Source: Oscheius onirici (taxonomy: Eukaryota; Nematoda; Chromadorea; Rhabditida; Rhabditidae). From it: a DNA stretch of 64,000 nucleotides. This document shows, piece after piece, positions 32,720 to 44,971 of the stretch. Each line of letters opens with the position of its first letter. Positions within the stretch are counted from its first letter, which is position 1. A program made the position numbers and the translations under genes. Location of the stretch: positions 1,984,001 to 2,048,000 of the forward strand of contig OW051473.1 of assembly GCA_932521025.1 (NCBI GenBank). The letters are read 5' to 3'. The notes beneath the pieces were generated by a model. That model worked only from the letters and a program-made list of their open reading frames with translations, was not told the origin of the DNA and did not search any database.

Positions 32720-35700
32720 CTATTCTTCTGGAGTAGCATCTAGAAAAGACCTTCTGGGCTGCAGACCGGCCTGTTCGACGCTAACCGACGATTCTGTCAT
32801 TCTATTGAAAGATTGCTCCGACTTCAGCATGTAGGTAGTACTTGCCGTGGTATTCAAACACTTGGAGGCCTGAAAATGTACTGTCGACTTGTTTAACAAA
32901 GTCTTAGTGTTCATGCATTTTAGTACATTTTTTCCTGAAAATGCACGATACTTCCAAAGAAAACCTACAGCAGGAATGTTTCCTTCAATTTTCCATATTT
33001 TGAAGTATCGCAAAAACCAGACGGCAAATGTCGGTAAAATGGCAAACATGACCATTCCCAGGGCAAGGAACATTGCCCAAATTGGATACTCTGTTTCCAC
33101 CGATTTTGTCTGAACAAATTTGATTAATCAAAAGTAAAGTAATTACCGTGATCGGATCATATGCAAAGTATGTTGTCGGCTTGCTGAAGCACTGCAGAAT
33201 GGATGCAATAAAAAGTACGACCATGATTATGGGTGCCACAAATCGCCAAGTAATAAGCCAGTACTGGTTCGGTGTCTCACCAGTCATGAATTCGATATCT
33301 CTCGAGAAACTGAAAAGACTTAAATTTCGAAAAAATAGACGGTTACCGTCGGTATCCATAAACGTAAACGACAGCGATGACTTCAAAAAAGGCAACACAC
33401 ATCAGCGCATAGGATCCGGCAAAGGAGTCAAACAGGGCAACCCAGTACTGAAATTTGCATTGGTGCATTGCATTTTATTCAGTCATACTTGTCCAGCTCT
33501 TGTAGAAAACAGTAATCCAATGGCACATGCGGATGCACACAAAACTCCCGTCAATATTGGTTTCTTCACAGTGATCAGTTGCGAATCGTTCAAGGATGTA
33601 ATGACTCCCTCAAGCGTACCTTAAAAATTGTATTAAACTGGCTTTGAACTTAATTACCAAACATGGATCCAAGACCAAGAGACAGCAACATGAGAAAGAA
33701 CAGCACGGACCAAAGTGGAGGGAAAGGAAACTTGAGAATTGCTTCAGTGAAGACAACAAAAGCTAGTCCTGTTCCTTCAGCAGCCTCAGAGATTATTTTC
33801 TCGTAGTCGCACATCTGGCTATGCCCCATCATCTGACTGTAGTTGCCGGCAAAGTTACTTTTAATCAACTAAATCTGACTATATTTCCACTTTAAAAGTG
33901 CCCTACGTGAGCATATTCCTTTTCCGTGAACATGGCTGTAACCTCTGTCAAACTATTATGGAAAACGTCTGGGAAGAGATCTGCCATGCGCTGCATGTCC
34001 TTCTCTATGCAATCATCCATCGTATTGTGTGCCATATATCCCAAGACGCAGAATATGACTACAGCTGTGTAGAGCGATGTCATGACATTGGCCAAAGCTA
34101 GCCAGGTAACGTCCCTCTTGCAGTTGTTTTTCAGCGGGTTGTAGCTTCCAAAGGCAATTAGACCTTTAACTCACTTTCTTTCACAAGATTCAGGCAAACA
34201 AACCTCCGAATCCGAGACCCATTGAGTAGAAGATCTGAGTGGCAGACTCTAGCCAAACATTAGGCTGATAGAGCTTGTGCAGCTGTAAAATTGAAATTGG
34301 TCTCAAATGAGATGTTTCCATTATCCAATGGTCACTTCCCCTCATTCTCTTCCTGGTGACTATTAGCTAGAAAACACATGAGCATGTGTCTGCGCGCAAT
34401 CCCCCAGGCTTGCATAATTACCCTTGTAGGTCCTCTTTAGTGGATCGAGAGTAAATGTACCCGGATAAAAACTCACATCGGGATTGATCATGTGCCAGAG
34501 ACCCTCCATGGCTCCTTCAAGAGTTATTGACCGGATGAGGAAGATTGTTGTGACGAGGTAGGGGAAGGTAGCCGTCGCGTACATTACTTTTCCACTGGAC
34601 TTGATTCCCTTCATGACACAGAGGTAGATCAGAACCCAGGCGAGAATAAGGCTGATCATAATGTGAGAGTTGAAACCGCCAAGCTCGCCGATTGACCTTA
34701 ACTTTGGCAGTGAAAAACATTTACTATTTTAGGATACGCAGTCGTGTCCAGAGCATCACGATTCCAGAAGAATACTGTCGGAGACGGAGAATTGGCACAT
34801 TCAGCAACTACACTTCCATTCTTTTCCAGTGGACAGTGCTTTAAAAACAAATTGTTAAAGTTTAATCATTGCCCTTCGTATATGGTCTAGCAGAATAGCC
34901 ACAGTTCAGCAAAAGAGATACCCGGAACTTCTGTCTCATCTATCCGCTCTTTGCTCTTTTAAAGACAAACAAAAGTGCTCAATTTCCCTAATCCCGCGCC
35001 TTTTTCCCCCTCCTCACTCACGAGGTCTTCCTCGCGCATGTGCCAAACTGCTCCACCACTTAGGTCTATAGCTTTGCTTAGTTTTTTGTGAAAAGGGTTC
35101 GAAGAAGTAAGATGAAAAAATTACCTCCCAAGGAAGATCGAGAGTAAATGAACGGCCCAGATAGTAGAGGCACCACGTGATGATAACATTATAGTAGAGA
35201 GCCACTAGATACGAAACAATGGCAGCGGAAACACCAAGACCTGAAAAATCTCTATGTTTCCGTTTTTCTTCTTAAACTAACCACCCAGATAGGGATGAAT
35301 AGCATTCCATACGCCGATAGGTCCCGTTCTCAACCTCTGACCAATTCCCAACTCGATGAGGAATAGAGGCAAGCCAAGAAGACCCATCATTATGACGTAA
35401 GGTATCAAAAAAGCGCCTAAAAATGTATTAGAGAATGGGTGTCGAATTAAAAGTACCTCCACCATTCTTTTGACAGAGATATGGAAACCTCCATACGTTG
35501 CCGAGGCCTACAGCATAGCTAATTACTCCCATATAAAATTGGGTCTAAATTATTGTTTCAGATAAAAGAAAAAATAGCGTTACCTTATTGTCCCATTCTT
35601 CCCGTTTCTTGTCACCTGCTTCATCAATGTGAAATGTAATAGTTGTGTGTTCATCTCCCTTAAATACCAGACAATTTATTGTCATTCTTCAAATGCGGTT

Positions 35701-36536
35701 GTTCGAGATGATGTGAGTTCCTTGGGTTACTCGTGAGAGCAAATTTTATGCCTTGTTCCGCTTACGTGCGACTAGCAGCATCATCTATAGTCTACTCTTT
35801 TAACACCGGAAGGCACCTCCGTGCTCATAAAAAGTGACGTTTGGTTCAGCTTTATTTGTTTTATCGTTCTTCCAAAATATGGAAAAAGCTAGACTAAGGA
35901 GATAGAACAAGCTTAATTTTGACTCGCCGTTCCTTTCACAAAACAAACTGCGTGGGTTTACTTTGTGAAGACGTAGAAAGCAGAACAATGCATTGGTTGT
36001 GAAACGACCAATTTTGGCCCAATGATTTTTTTCCAGGTTCAGAGATCAGTAGAGCTGTCGAAACTTAGCACTCCTTTCAAGTTTCAACTAAAAGATTTCT
36101 AATGTGAAAACCCAACCCAAAAACTTTACTTGTCCGTTTCGCATGTCAAAACCCAACTATTCTATTCAACCATGAAGCCTCACAACCTTTTTGACGGATT
36201 CCGGCGTCCGCGTGGGGCATAGGATTACATGTCGAGTCCTTTCGAGGGCAGCGGAAAAGCTAACAACAAAAAGTCGCTTTTTGACGGCCATTATAGTAAT
36301 GAGAAACTTACGTTTTCTGTAAAGGCAACCCGTGATCCTAGACGTATTTCCTCATCACTGCTAGAAGTTGTAAATGTAGGTCGTTTACCCGGTATATTTA
36401 GCAGATCAGAGTCTCGACGAACAGACATGTCTGAAATGTTGTTTTTAAGAAATTTAATGGTGAAAGCGGTTAGAAAGAAGAGTGCGCGTGATTGTTACAT
36501 ACCATTGTCGGGGAATGTACTGTAGTTGACTCGCAT
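32720..36536 (-). CDS. SLC6 sodium-coupled transporter (amino-acid/GABA type)
   Basis: A many-exon minus-strand gene from ATG 36536-36534 to TAG 32722-32720, about 650-700 aa with 12 TM segments. TM1 has [19 protein letters not shown] and TM2 [18 protein letters not shown]3 follows [20 protein letters not shown]6-7 include [15 protein letters not shown] and [13 protein letters not shown], and TM8 has [20 protein letters not shown]12 contains [15 protein letters not shown] and is followed by a long tail. TM1 carries Gly where monoamine carriers have Asp (YAVGLGN), so substrates are more likely amino acids, GABA, betaine or similar than amines. The large extracellular loop 2 is encoded around 34740-34850. 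The N-terminal 50 residues (two exons at 36.3-36.5 kb) are separated from the rest by a ~600-bp intron. C. elegans calls this family SNF; the exact orthologue was not determined. Confidence 0.88.
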
Positions 36537-39500
36537 AGCTATCTAGGTGTTCCGTTAGCCGTGCCAACCGCAATTGGCATAATCTTAGCTTTGTGATGTC
36601 ACAGCAAAAACACAGGCTCCGCCCCTTAAAAGCCCGTCCTGGCCAAGAGGTACCCCATTGCCGTGTGCGCCTCCCCTCAAGGGATTAAAGCGATCCTCTA
36701 GTAGCATATTTCGCGCAGAAACTAATTTGGTTGGACCAAATTTGGCCCGTGTGTTAGGGGCTATCTCGTATCTCGGCTACACTTCTTCTCCCGCAACATT
36801 CGTGTTTGTGTGTCTTTGTGCCGGAATTGCTCCCGGAGATTGCTTTTTAGGGAATGTGAAAGTACGGATGAAAATGAGCCAGACCTAGAGGGTAAACTGT
36901 TCGATGAACTTTTCGTGAAGAACGTGTCCAGAAACTGAACAAATATTACACAGGCTCAAAATGACTATTTCAACAGCATCTGATATTCCACCCTCACCAT
37001 GAAATACAACTAGGTAAACAGTCGTGAATCAGATAAGAGCTTGGGTTTCTATCGTCTTTTGAAACAACACGGAACAGGGTGAAAAACATGGAAGCTATTA
37101 TTCGAGAAGCTGATATGGTAAAAAGTTGGCTAACTTGCCCGCAGAACTAAATTGTGAAGAACCTGATAGTATTGAAGTAGATTTCACAAAAATTGGCACA
37201 AGTGTGTCAGTTATATTTTTTGTTTTTGGGTGAAGCATCTCTGCTGCAATCTGATGCAACAAAACGAAACTTTCAGTTTGAACAAACATTTGACGATAGA
37301 AAGAGTATGAGAATGAGTAACAATAAGCAATGAGTAACTAGAGTGAGTAACAATTTGGTACCATCTGCTGGATCAAAAACGCTTTAACGTTAAAGGCTAA
37401 AAGTGCAGCTGTACCCATTTTGAAAATTGGATACCTGCCTCATATATCTATTGTTTGCTTCTGGAGCTGTGAAAACATTGGAGTCATATGGGACACAACT
37501 AACGCTGTTAACAGAGTAGAGACCAATGGTGTTTGATGACTGGGGTTGGGTTCGACTATTCTTTCAAGCTGCTAAGATTATAAAAATCGGATATCTTGCA
37601 GAAATTTGAGCACTTCCCTTTGTATTTATGCTCAATTCTGGAAGTGCTGCAATACCGAACACCCCCGCGTCAATAATGAAGAAACGGAGACAGATGTGTA
37701 TGACGAGGTGATCGAAAGTGTTAGGAAGGATGATACAAAAATACTATTAAACAGGCAAAAGATTTATATCTGTTTAAGTAATGTTTATAACTATTTAAGT
37801 TTGATTTAAAAGGTTTAACCAAAGGTGCATTGCTTCAATAGCAAAAGTTTTTAACTTTTGAAGTCAAAATGGTCAGCCAATTATCAGGCATCACGGATTA
37901 GGTTTTACACTGACTGTAATTCTTTTTGATAAAGATGCCTATTTTTACGATAAAAGATAAGCGAAGCAAATACATAGCAGGTTAAAATATAGTAGCTTGA
38001 TAAGGTTTGGTTTGTTAGCTTTTCCTCAAAAATTTCGCACCATGTAAAAAGCGCGTTGCCAGGTGACAACGAATGCCTGGGACGAGATATGCTCTTTTGA
38101 AATGGGCTCTACTTGATAGTTTACCAAGAGACAAGACGACAGAAAAAACTAGGGGAACTTTTGCTATTAATGTGAAGAGTGAGTGTCTCCACAGGCTGGA
38201 AGCAATAAAAATTCATGATCCTCGTTGGGAGAGCATGGAGTAGTTCGGCGAAATATAAAGATCTAAGAAATGTGTAGGCCTTTTAAGATTGTCAACATGT
38301 TTTATGAACCTCAGCGGAAAACTACGTAATGTCCTGCAAGCTTTGGGTAATCGTGAGAAACAAGTGGTCCGGAGACGAAGTGCAGTCCAAGAAGGAAGTT
38401 ATGATCGTTGAGCGAGTGCAGACGTCATTGTCTGTTGGAATAATTCCGGAAAGCCTGAGGCGGAAAATTTTGAACCTTGGCCAGTTCTTTTTGCACGCCT
38501 CAAGAGATCAAAGCATTTAATATTCAGTTTACCAAAGTGGGAGATATTAGATCAAAACTGTACAACTAACTAACTTCTAAATTGCTACCATTTCCACATC
38601 ACGTTTTCTGTGCTATTTTTTCTACGATAAATTACGACAGACCCCTTTAGCGAGCGCCAATGGCACAATTAGGCTTTCAGACAGCTTTTTGTTGCCGCGA
38701 ATAACTCAAATCCGGAAATGGACGCCCACGGAGAAAATAACACTGCTGCATTAATCGAAACAATGGTGTTTTTGAATGACCTGGTAGAAGTATTCTTGGT
38801 CAGCGGCACAGTAATTCTTTTTGAGAAAAGGCAGACTTTTAAACAGGATCCTGTTTAGAATAGAAGAAAAAAGTAAAAGGAAACAAGCAAAAAATCGGGA
38901 TGCTTCCTGTTGCAGATAGAAAAGTCTAATCTAAAATTGAGGGTGGGAGGCGATTTTGTGATCCAAATTACTTGGATTTAGATTAGGAGGAAATGTTTGG
39001 CTACCAAATGATCAGAAAACATTCTGACGAAGATTCAACGAGTTCAGCAACCTCACTATTAAGTTAGTACAGTAACGAGAGACGACCGTTGAATGTTTAT
39101 TGAGGTAATGCTACTTTTGAAAGTACAAGAAAACAGCTGAAGCATAAAAGAGGTGAGACTTCACCTGAAAAAACTGTCACGTGACTGCATTAAGAATAAG
39201 CTGTCGCAATGAAATGAATCGAGCTATACGAATTTAATCTCAAGTTCTTTTTAGCCCTGAATGGAACTTCAAAAGAGGATGGGCTCGGAGAGTAGAGTAA
39301 ATGAACTGAACTCTTTTTAACGTTTTGTAGCTAGTTTCTGAGCATTCTATAAACCGGGGAATAATATCTAAACAACATGTTGTAGTCAAAGTTGCGTATC
39401 CAACAGTACAAAAAACGAAATATCCGATCCGAGGAATACAGAATAGGTATTTTAAGGTAGCATGTCCTATGTTGCCATAGGTTTTATTGGCAATTTACTG

Positions 39501-42500
39501 AGTTTATTAAAGTCAATGAAGAAGCCATTGACGTTTTATTGTCTAGCCAGCATGATCTTTGGCGAGTAACAAGAGATGTCTATGACGAACGATTCCATTT
39601 AAATTCTTACCCCGCTGAAGCAATCGAGAGTTCAACTTTAAGTATTTCTGAAGTTAGGAAAGCATTTTTCTGCCGTTTTCACTGAGTAGTCATAGTTCGA
39701 AAATGCAGATATCCGTAATATGAAGGCTATGCCGGAGCGTGGGTTAACCAACTGATAGCGAAAAACATCCAAGTTTGGCTGCTCGAATGGATTTGGAGTA
39801 ATGTGTTTGTGTCAACAGTTATGCCAACAACTTCCTTCTTTTTTCGTCGTCTTTTGTTTGTGGGGTCAAAGCTTTTAGTCTGGAGCAAAAGTAAAGATTT
39901 GAGTGAAGATTTGAGAAGGCAGCTGACCAAGGGTAAAATTCTTTTCGAGTTGAAAAAAAGTGGTAATAAAAGTCACGTGTGAACGCAAAACTCGCAAAAT
40001 TGCGTTACCCATATGGTGGAGCCACGTGTTCAAGGTTCGACAAGAATGTTCTGAGAATATTCGACTGAGAAGGCTCTGCCGATTTGAATTGTTTTTCGGG
40101 AGGTCAATTATTAGAATAACTCTCTGGTATCAGGATGCAAATAGTCCAAATAATACATTGCCTTGCGTTGAACGTTGGGATAAAGATATCTGATTTTGGC
40201 CATCCTATTGAAAAGTCAAAACTTTTCTAAGGAGCAATAAAAGAAGAAAAATGCAGAAAAAATAATGTGCGTATTCGAGTTTATACAAAACATTTAACAG
40301 GAAACCTTCAGTATGTATGGTTAAGAAAACGTAATTTGCACTTGAGGGTGGATGAGGCAACATGTGGAACCAATAGAAACGGCTAGACGGGTCTGCTTTT
40401 TTTCTGGAGGCACTGAATTTCCGGCAATGCGTGGGGAGCAAATTAGCCGCCGTGCTTGGGTCATCCAAATTATGCAGATGCACGTAAGGAGAATTTTTTT
40501 TTAAATTATGTCGTATAAAACTCGGAGCTTTGATGAAGCAAGCAAACTTGGCCGGCAGGTGTCTAGAAATGGCTTCATGTTTCCAATTATGGAGTCAGTT
40601 TGAAGGGAATTGAAACAAGATGACGCTAAGGATACCGCAGTTTTCAGGAAAAACTTCTCAAAGCTTCTCAGTAGAAAAATGAGGTGACAAAACTTTTGCT
40701 ATTAGGTTGTTTATGCTCCCACCCCATCACGGATGCGATCATAATGGAGCGGAAAAATGGCTCCAGACAGCATTTTCCATGAAGAAAGACTCCGAATAGC
40801 AAACAAGAACACTATTTTAGTCAGAACTTTAAAAATAAAATTCTCCAAAGAAACATATTATGATTATGTTAAGAAAAAAGACATGCACAAACAAAAAGAG
40901 GCCTTTTTAAAGTTTGAATTAACTCATTACGAGATGTGGTTAGAATGCGGAACGAACACGAGTAGGAGCAATTAGCTCTACAAGGAGAGATTGTCAGGCG
41001 GAACTTGCGAACGACAGCTGATGAAGAAGAGCAGGAATCGGTAGAGGAGACCTCCCCTGGGTGTATTTTTGTCAGTTCGCGGGTGTTCTAAAGAGAATTA
41101 ACACTTATTATAGGAAGCAAAGCACTGTTATTATTATTTGACGTTATTGGGAAGTTAGCAAGCGAAATAAGTGTCTAAAGGTTACCCCCACCCTCGCTGC
41201 CGCCAATTAAATTTTTGATTAGTTCTTACTTCTATCGCTCCAGACCGACTCCTTAATTGCGATGCGTGAAGATCCAAGAACGCACAGATGTCTTCAAGTG
41301 AGAAAAAAAGAATGGGCTCAGGGATCGCCGCAAAGGATAAAGCGAGAGAGTGCCATATTCGCGGAGTGCGTCAGTAAAGTTGTCTTGCATGACGAGATAG
41401 AGTTGACAGCTTGGAGAGTCGTCTGAAAAAGAAGATCGATGCTGACGCCAAAAAGTAGATTCCAAAAATCAATCGTGAGCAGCATGAATGCGTCAGAGAG
41501 AAAAGTGAAAATGCATCGAGCTCCAGACAGACGAGAGACGAGGATATCAGAGGAGAGCTGAAAGTGAGGGTGGAGACCGAAAGCCAAACGCCTGAATGTG
41601 TTCGAGCTTTGGAAATTAGCTAAAGTTAGGAGTTATTGGCAAAAAATTTTAAAAAATGAACAAGTTAGATCCATTGAGTCGTGATTACAACTTCAATCTA
41701 GCGTGATTAGTCCAGTATTCTTTCAACGAAGCTGTTCAGGCCGCAACATCAGCCAAAGAAAAATTCTGTTTCTGTAAATCACCGGAAGCTACGTGGTATA
41801 CCATGCCATCAGATACTCGTCTTTGTAAAATGTTAGATGCGGTTTCAAGTCATTTGTTTTTTTTGAAAATGTTATCTCTCCTCACGTCCTTTTCCTTCTG
41901 CAACTTTCTCTTCTCAATCGAATGAACCCCTTGACAGGTAAAAGCTAGAATCTCTGCCTCTTCTCATTAAGGCATTTTGAAATGCTAGAATTTGCACATT
42001 GGGCAGATAGCATTACTTGGTAGAACTTGTTGAGCCTGGTGCCAAAAGACAATTTTTATAACCCCCAATTTCATTTGATTATTCTCCTTTAAAAACATTT
42101 TAATTGGCTCTTCTAATTGGAACAAGGGCAAACCCCTCTTGATTGAAAGTGGTTTATAGACGGTTTATATTCTCATGAATCACTAATCGACCATCCCCAT
42201 CAACGGAGCTCATCGATTTTATCATTCTCTCATTCCCTTCTTTTCAACAAACCGTCGGCGGTAACGTCTGTGAGTGAAGTCTTTTCATTGATCTTCTTTG
42301 ACGATCACTCCAAATGGAGTTATTTTCATTCTCGCCTTCTTGCTGGAAGGTCTTTAATTTACTAATCCCCGTTTTCTTGTGATACTATTCATGTACTTAA
42401 CCTTCTTAACTTCTGAAGCTTAATAATCTTTCGCAAGAGCCTGTTGTACAAAACGAAGTTCCTCTTTCTCCCTTTTCCCTACTAACAGACGGAATTTAAT

Positions 42501-42526
42501 ATTTTTTACAGGATTCTTTGTAGACG
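36537..42526. other. 6-kb stretch without a supportable gene
   Basis: No frame here has both length and recognisable similarity. A relatively GC-rich patch (36590-36860) upstream of the SLC6 start may be its promoter. 37305-37355 contains imprecise GAGTAAC-type repeats. A minus-strand frame at 41253-41590 has a plausible TTTTTCAG acceptor inside it but no similarity. A 72-codon plus frame sits at 40757-40975. Old, decayed genes or repeats may be present but cannot be named by eye. Confidence 0.35.
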
Positions 42527-43442
42527 ATGGGTAGACGCAAATCTAAGAAGCCTTCCAGTCCTGCTATAAACCGTGAGAGCGATCAGCGCCCGTCCACTCC
42601 ATTTGGTCCACAAGAGGCCATACCGTTGGAAAAAGTTGTAGAAGGTGTTATCGATAACCTGGAAAAATCTTTGGAACTCACAAAAGCTGGCTATACTCAT
42701 TGCGACATCACTGAAGAGAAAATGGAGTTGGCGGTAAGAAAGCCAGTCAGACAAAACCTATATTCTGGCTATTCAGTGTTTTCGACTTTGTGCAGCTACT
42801 CATGAACTGTTCTCCGAGATCAAAACAAGACATACTGAAGATAGCTTTCTACTGAATTGGTTTCAAAAGTCTATGAGCAAGTTTGAAGAGCAGCAGCATC
42901 TCTTGTGTCTGGACCTCAAACAGCTTAGTTTTACCAAGAAGACATGCCATATAAGGTTGAGAATCGCTCTGGAAATGGTGAGAATTCTTCATTCAATAAA
43001 ACAAATCCAAACTAGATGAACGACGCTGTTCAACTGTTCCGAAAAGAACTGCTGAGATTGGTTAACATCAGTTTGACTGCCTCAAGCATTGTCACTTGTG
43101 CTGAAACGCTCTGCAAACTACAGGAAAGAGTGCTTTTAGGCTTTCACCGTCTCTTTATGTGAGTTTTCAGTTGGTGTAATAAATTACATTTTTCAGGCCC
43201 ATTCTTCACGACGCTGAAGCATGGGATTTTGTCTATGTCAGTTTACATTCTCTTTAATTAAAACACCACGTTTTCAGCAAAGGTATGGATTTCCTCCAAT
43301 TTTCAAGCTGTTCTTTCCTGGCGAAGAAATTCCTCCTGGATACGCAAAATCCGGTTCGTTGACCTTCATGGAGGGTCCTACAAACCTGTTTGAGCTATAC
43401 TATCAAGAGTACCGGGCCACATTTCCTCCCAACTCCATCTAA
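42527..43442 (+). CDS. Conserved-looking small protein of unknown function
   Basis: Five exons join in frame to about 245 aa: MGRRKSKKPSSPAINR..., a junction at 42733 to an acceptor after CTATTCAG (so the second exon begins CFRLCAATHELFSEIK), then MNDAVQLFRKELLRLV, MPILHDAEAWDFVY, and a last exon RYGFPPIFKLFFPGEEIPPG ending at TAA 43440-43442. The N-terminus is basic. The middle is amphipathic helix (VVEGVIDNLEKSLELTKAGY, LCKLQERVLLGFHRLF). There is no signal peptide or TM segment. AATAAA at 43498-43503 fits the 3' end. I do not recognise the family. The clean splicing and helical middle argue for a real protein, perhaps a subunit of a larger complex. Confidence 0.65.
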
Positions 43443-44059
43443 TGTTCTGTCCTATTTATGTTAACCTTGTTTCACTTAAGTCATGTGCCTTGCGTCAAAT
43501 AAACTTTTGTAAACAATGTTGTAACTTATTTTCCCCTGAAATTGCACTTACCTAGATGCTGGGTCAGCTGCAACACGCCGTTCGAAAGTCACAACTCAGT
43601 TTGCACTTTTGCCCCGACCTCTTGTGTGTTCTTTTTCAACCAGCTGCCTGCGGCAGCTTTCGCTGCCATCATTTTGCACTCCTTAGGCATATCGTTATGC
43701 AGTTTACCCCTAAAAGTGTTAAAATTTGCTCCAACTAACTTCAAAGCTGACTTGTTTCGACAGGACACGATTTGTCCTGTTTTGCTTCAGACGGCGAAAT
43801 CAAAGGGGGGATTCAAAAACATCGAAAACTTCATTAGTTCGAAAAATGGACGTGGTAGCCGGATTCCTCTCAAAATTTCGATAAAACAGTTCCCCTCAGA
43901 ATCACATTTTTATGTTGTTTTGGGGATGAAACGTTAGAAATAGACTTCGGGCAACCTTAGCGTTTTAATAAGAGAGGATTAATTTTTTTCGCATTTCAGA
44001 TCTCATATATTTTTTCACAGTACTTCGTTGCTAATAGTTTTAAAGAAACTTTTCAGAAA
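43443..44059. other. Intergenic with a 131-codon open frame
   Basis: The first 60 bases carry the poly(A) signal of the previous gene. A plus-strand open frame (43542-43937) lacks an ATG start and resembles no protein known to me. It is probably chance or the remains of a gene. Confidence 0.3.
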
Positions 44060-44660
44060 ATGCTCTTCTTGTTGGCACTGCTCTCTTATGCTCTGGCAAC
44101 CAAATTTTCTTCCAACGATCCTGACTTTATTCGGATGCATAAGATAATTCACGATAAAATTCATTTAAAAATAATAACTTTCAGACACTATCCATTAAAG
44201 CCAACAAATTTGCGAATGCTTTGAACTCGGATCCCTTAGTACGTGTCTTTGTGGAGCAAGCAATGGATACACTACTAAAGGAGAACGTTCAGGAAGCGGA
44301 ACGGAAAGGCATTTTCAAAAAGAAATTTCCTTACTATCAGGGAAACACGAGCATGGTAGTTTTACCTTTTTTGTTTCATCAAAAAACCCCGTTCAGGAAG
44401 TACTCAAAACGTCATTTGTTTTTGTCCGAAAAACGCTAATCTCTCAATATTTCAAGCGCGAAACACACAATGGAAACGCCTTCATCGATAAGTTCTTCGC
44501 CTTGATTGTGACTCCCGAGTTCTTGGATGGTACAGAGGACGAAAGAGCTGATCGGGTTTCTTCCTTGATGCAGGATTACCTTTTGACCACATTGCCCTAC
44601 ACTAAATACAATCTAGAAGACTTGTTTCGAAAGGAACGCTGCGAATTTGAAAAGTGCTAA
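44060..44660 (+). CDS. Small, possibly secreted protein; first junction unclear
   Basis: An ATG at 44060 follows TTTTCAG closely and starts a signal-like MLFLLALLSYALA. A second exon (from about 44185) encodes TLSIKANKFANALN to GNTSM, and after an intron (about 44355-44396) a third exon encodes EVLKTSFVFVRKTLISQYF to RKERCEFEKC, TAA 44658-44660. Between the signal-like exon and the second exon there is no GT donor in the right phase. The only phase-correct option is a GC-AG intron starting at GCAACC (about 44096), or else the first exon belongs elsewhere. Helical, charged, two cysteines near the C-terminus; family unknown. AATAAA lies just after the stop. It is 311 bp upstream of the peptidase on the same strand. 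Confidence 0.5.
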
Positions 44661-44971
44661 CATCAATAAACGTTTAAAAAATTGTTGTGAACCAGCCAGT
44701 GGAAGAAAACACGGCACAGCTACTTCGAAGCTGGTCAGGAGAAAATAAAAGCTAGGTGGGAAACGTTGACGGGTTAAAAGTTGTATGAGGCTAAACATTT
44801 AAATTTTGATATAGCTTAGTTTAGCATTAAAACATCCTGACAAATAAAACAAAGTTGTAGAAAAAAAATTTCCTACATGTGATCATTTGTCAAAGTCTTA
44901 ATAGGTTTACACTAAGAGTCATCAGACACTGTTGAGAGAGCTTTATTGGATGACAACATCTCGCTTCACCT
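44661..44971. other. Spacer between two plus-strand genes
   Basis: About 310 bp with the poly(A) signal of the upstream gene near its start. Whether the two genes form an operon cannot be told from sequence alone. Confidence 0.35.

Noticed and set aside
41253-41590. Minus-strand frames with internal TTTTTCAG, possible two-exon gene
   Set aside because: No recognised domain and no start; the plus strand is purine-rich, which keeps minus frames open by composition.
43542-43937. 131-codon plus-strand frame
   Set aside because: Lacks an ATG, has no recognisable similarity and lies in a gene's 3' flank.
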